From positions 1 through 8,071 of the forward strand of contig RGMU01000063.1 of assembly GCA_010021705.1 (NCBI GenBank): a stretch of DNA of 8,071 bases. Reading direction: 5' to 3'. Shown in pieces: positions 6,497-8,071 of this stretch. Under the pieces are notes generated by a model. It had not been told where the DNA came from. It worked only from the letters and a program-made list of their open reading frames with translations, and searched no databases. The DNA comes from Chitinophagia bacterium. Lineage in GTDB: Bacteria > Bacteroidota > Bacteroidia > Chitinophagales > Chitinophagaceae. A program made the position numbers and the translations under genes. The stretch's first letter is position 1. Each line of letters opens with the position of its first letter.

Positions 6497-8020
6497 TCAA
6501 AACCTCATGGCTTCGCGCTTTAGTTTGGGCAGATTTTGGGGGAGGTGGAGGGGCTTGGTGTGCTGTAGCAATAGCCATATAGCACCTTCAACGGCATCGG
6601 GGGCATCGTCATGGGCGGTGCTGCCCGGGGCAAAGGCTTTGAACTGGCTTTGCAGTAAGGCTGTCTGCGGGCTGTGCGCTTCGGCTTGGCTAATGTATAG
6701 ATTGCCGTTGCGGTATAGCGGTTCTAAAAGGCTTTCTATGCGGGTATATTTGTGGGGCTTGGTGCGCTTGTCTTCGCGGATATACAGGTGAATGCCGTGT
6801 TCGGTAGCCATGTCGTTAAGCTGCTTTATAATAATGTCTTGCAAAAACACCGCCTCCATGTAAAAATAGCACGGCGTGCCGTTTAGGTATTCCATTATGG
6901 CTATATGCCATTCCAACATTTGGGCAATGGTGGTTTGTGCCACATAGCATTGTAGAATGTGGTATTCAGCTTGGTGCTTGCCTATCAGCACGGTGGCTTT
7001 GTAGTCGTTTGTTTCTTTGTAGGACGGGTCGGTGTAGCACACTATGGCTTCATATTGGTCTAAAGGCAGGGGCGGCTTCAGGGGCAGGTCTTGGAAAACG
7101 GCACCTTCGGTAACGGGATTGTTAAAATACTCCTTTTGCGCGGCGGCATAGCTTTTTTGGCTAAGCACGCGGTTAATGTGGTCTTCGGTATTTTTTTGTA
7201 GCCAGGTGCTGTGCCCGTGGGCATTGCGGATGTTTACTTCATCGGTATAGTCGGCAAATTGGGTGGCGCGTGCAATGCAACAGTCCCGTGCAATGCGGTT
7301 ACCGCAAAAGATGATGGTTGTAGGCGCTGATACCGACCTTGTGCCAATGGCAGCCTCTTCTATCCATCGCCATTTTTTGGCTATGAGGTCGGGGCTAAGG
7401 CAGTCGGCATCGGTGTCTATGTCGTCAAACAGCAGTAGGTCGGGGCGTGCTTCTTCTTTGCGCGTGCCACGTGGGCTTTGCCCGGCGCCTAAAGCCCTAA
7501 ACGAAGCCCCTTGCAGGGTAGTAAATTCGCTTGCTTGCCATTTGCCCGCATTTTCCTGAATGCCGTAGTCTTGCACAATGCGCTTGTTGTGTTCTAAATT
7601 GGTTTTATAGGGTTGTAACAGCCTTATGGCATTGTCAAGGCTGTTGCTTATCACCAACACATATTTTTTAAGCAGCCTTGTTGGTATGCCTTTATCGGGC
7701 TGTGGCGGATGCCCCACCAGCATAAGGTATAGCACCTCCATCATGGTGCGGGTGCTTTTGGCTAATTCGCGGCTCCATAGCCGCACCTCATACCATTCGC
7801 GGTGGGTTAAAAGCCTTTGCGTGGCGGCAAGGTGAAAGGGGGCGGGTTCGGCAAAGGTGTAGGAAGGAAAATAGTAGGTCATCCATGCCTCCGGATTGGC
7901 TTCTAAGGCAGTGCGGCGGGCTTCAATAACGGCAGGCGAGTCATCGGGTTGTGTGCTTGTGGTGCAGGTAATGTGTTTTACATACTCTGCCCAGTTGTCT
8001 AATAGCTTTTTTTCGTTCAT
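6497..8020 (-). CDS. Phage terminase large subunit (TerL)
   Basis: This 507-residue protein is the ATP-driven motor and nuclease that cuts concatemeric phage DNA and packs it into proheads. The N-terminal ATPase domain shows a variant Walker A segment SRELAKST (83-90, with Lys88-Ser-Thr), a Walker B segment DLLLFDDID (194-202, acidic pair Asp199/Asp200) and a coupling motif TTIIFCGN (234-241). The C-terminal RNase H-like nuclease domain has the three expected acidic positions: Asp331 in CYTDPSY, Glu389 in FYMEA, and Asp475 in DDAPDAVEGA. Length and motif order match complete T4 gp17-like enzymes, so the gene appears intact. It starts at the ATG at 8020; no TAnnTTTG box lies in the 51 bp upstream, so it is probably read from a promoter beyond the right edge with other phage genes. 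No small terminase, portal, integrase or attachment site lies in the window. It converges on asnB. Its codons are visibly more GC-rich than those of the left end. Confidence 0.92.
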   Translation of the reverse strand: MNEKKLLDNWAEYVKHITCTTSTQPDDSPAVIEARRTALEANPEAWMTYYFPSYTFAEPAPFHLAATQRLLTHREWYEVRLWSRELAKSTRTMMEVLYLMLVGHPPQPDKGIPTRLLKKYVLVISNSLDNAIRLLQPYKTNLEHNKRIVQDYGIQENAGKWQASEFTTLQGASFRALGAGQSPRGTRKEEARPDLLLFDDIDTDADCLSPDLIAKKWRWIEEAAIGTRSVSAPTTIIFCGNRIARDCCIARATQFADYTDEVNIRNAHGHSTWLQKNTEDHINRVLSQKSYAAAQKEYFNNPVTEGAVFQDLPLKPPLPLDQYEAIVCYTDPSYKETNDYKATVLIGKHQAEYHILQCYVAQTTIAQMLEWHIAIMEYLNGTPCYFYMEAVFLQDIIIKQLNDMATEHGIHLYIREDKRTKPHKYTRIESLLEPLYRNGNLYISQAEAHSPQTALLQSQFKAFAPGSTAHDDAPDAVEGAIWLLLQHTKPLHLPQNLPKLKREAMRF

Positions 8021-8071
8021 AGTGCGGGTAATTAACAGTTTTCAACTGCAAGTTACGGCAAAAAAACCGGT

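Noticed and set aside
6507..7835. Three plus-strand open frames opposite the terminase gene
   Set aside because: They are complementary-frame artefacts of a GC-richer gene whose minus-strand product has all terminase motifs.
8021..8071. End of an upstream gene overlapping the terminase start
   Set aside because: One minus-strand frame is open through the edge, but 51 bases are too few to recognise a product.
1..8071. CRISPR array, tRNA, rRNA or insertion sequence
   Set aside because: No spaced direct repeats, no tRNA-like cloverleaf or rRNA sequence and no transposase motifs were seen.

Overview
The window looks like chromosomal DNA of a member of the Bacteroidota. Supporting signs are the Bacteroidota-type -7 promoter element TAnnTTTG ahead of several genes, A/T-rich leaders without Shine-Dalgarno sequences, an ORF6N-domain gene of the kind common in this phylum, and an MBOAT protein with the phylum's typical MLFNS start and FIYFQF end. 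Rank below phylum cannot be fixed from the sequence alone.

Layout. Positions 1-2126 (minus strand) hold a tightly coupled pair: a membrane-bound O-acyltransferase (MBOAT, AlgI/DltB-like), followed two bases later by a membrane-anchored SGNH-like protein that runs off the left edge. Such pairs usually O-acylate an extracytoplasmic glycan. This part is visibly more AT-rich than the rest. A divergent intergenic region (2127-2418) leads into a plus-strand lipoprotein with Asp-box (BNR) repeats at 2419-3486. At 3589-4132 is an ORF6N-domain gene broken by a single +1 frameshift. At 4279-6237 is a complete glutamine-hydrolysing asparagine synthetase with its own promoter and a hairpin at the probable transcription start. 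After a structured convergent intergenic region (6238-6496) comes a complete phage-type terminase large subunit on the minus strand (8020-6497). It is the only clear phage gene here; any other phage genes would lie beyond the right edge.

The most interesting signal is a pair of nearly identical 31-bp palindromes (27 of 31 bases the same). One lies just upstream of the ORF6N gene's -7 element (3513-3547). The other lies inside its coding sequence (3799-3831), where it encodes the NLRSQNVISS stretch. Their centres are 285 bp apart. This suggests an autoregulatory circuit with a promoter operator and an intragenic operator, possibly joined by looping. The frameshift may mean the circuit is now dead, phase-altered, or affected by a sequencing error.

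Functional links: only the MBOAT/SGNH pair clearly works together. The lipoprotein, ORF6N gene, asparagine synthetase and terminase appear to be separate transcription units. The asparagine synthetase could serve amino-acid supply or amidation in envelope glycan synthesis, but nothing in the window decides this.
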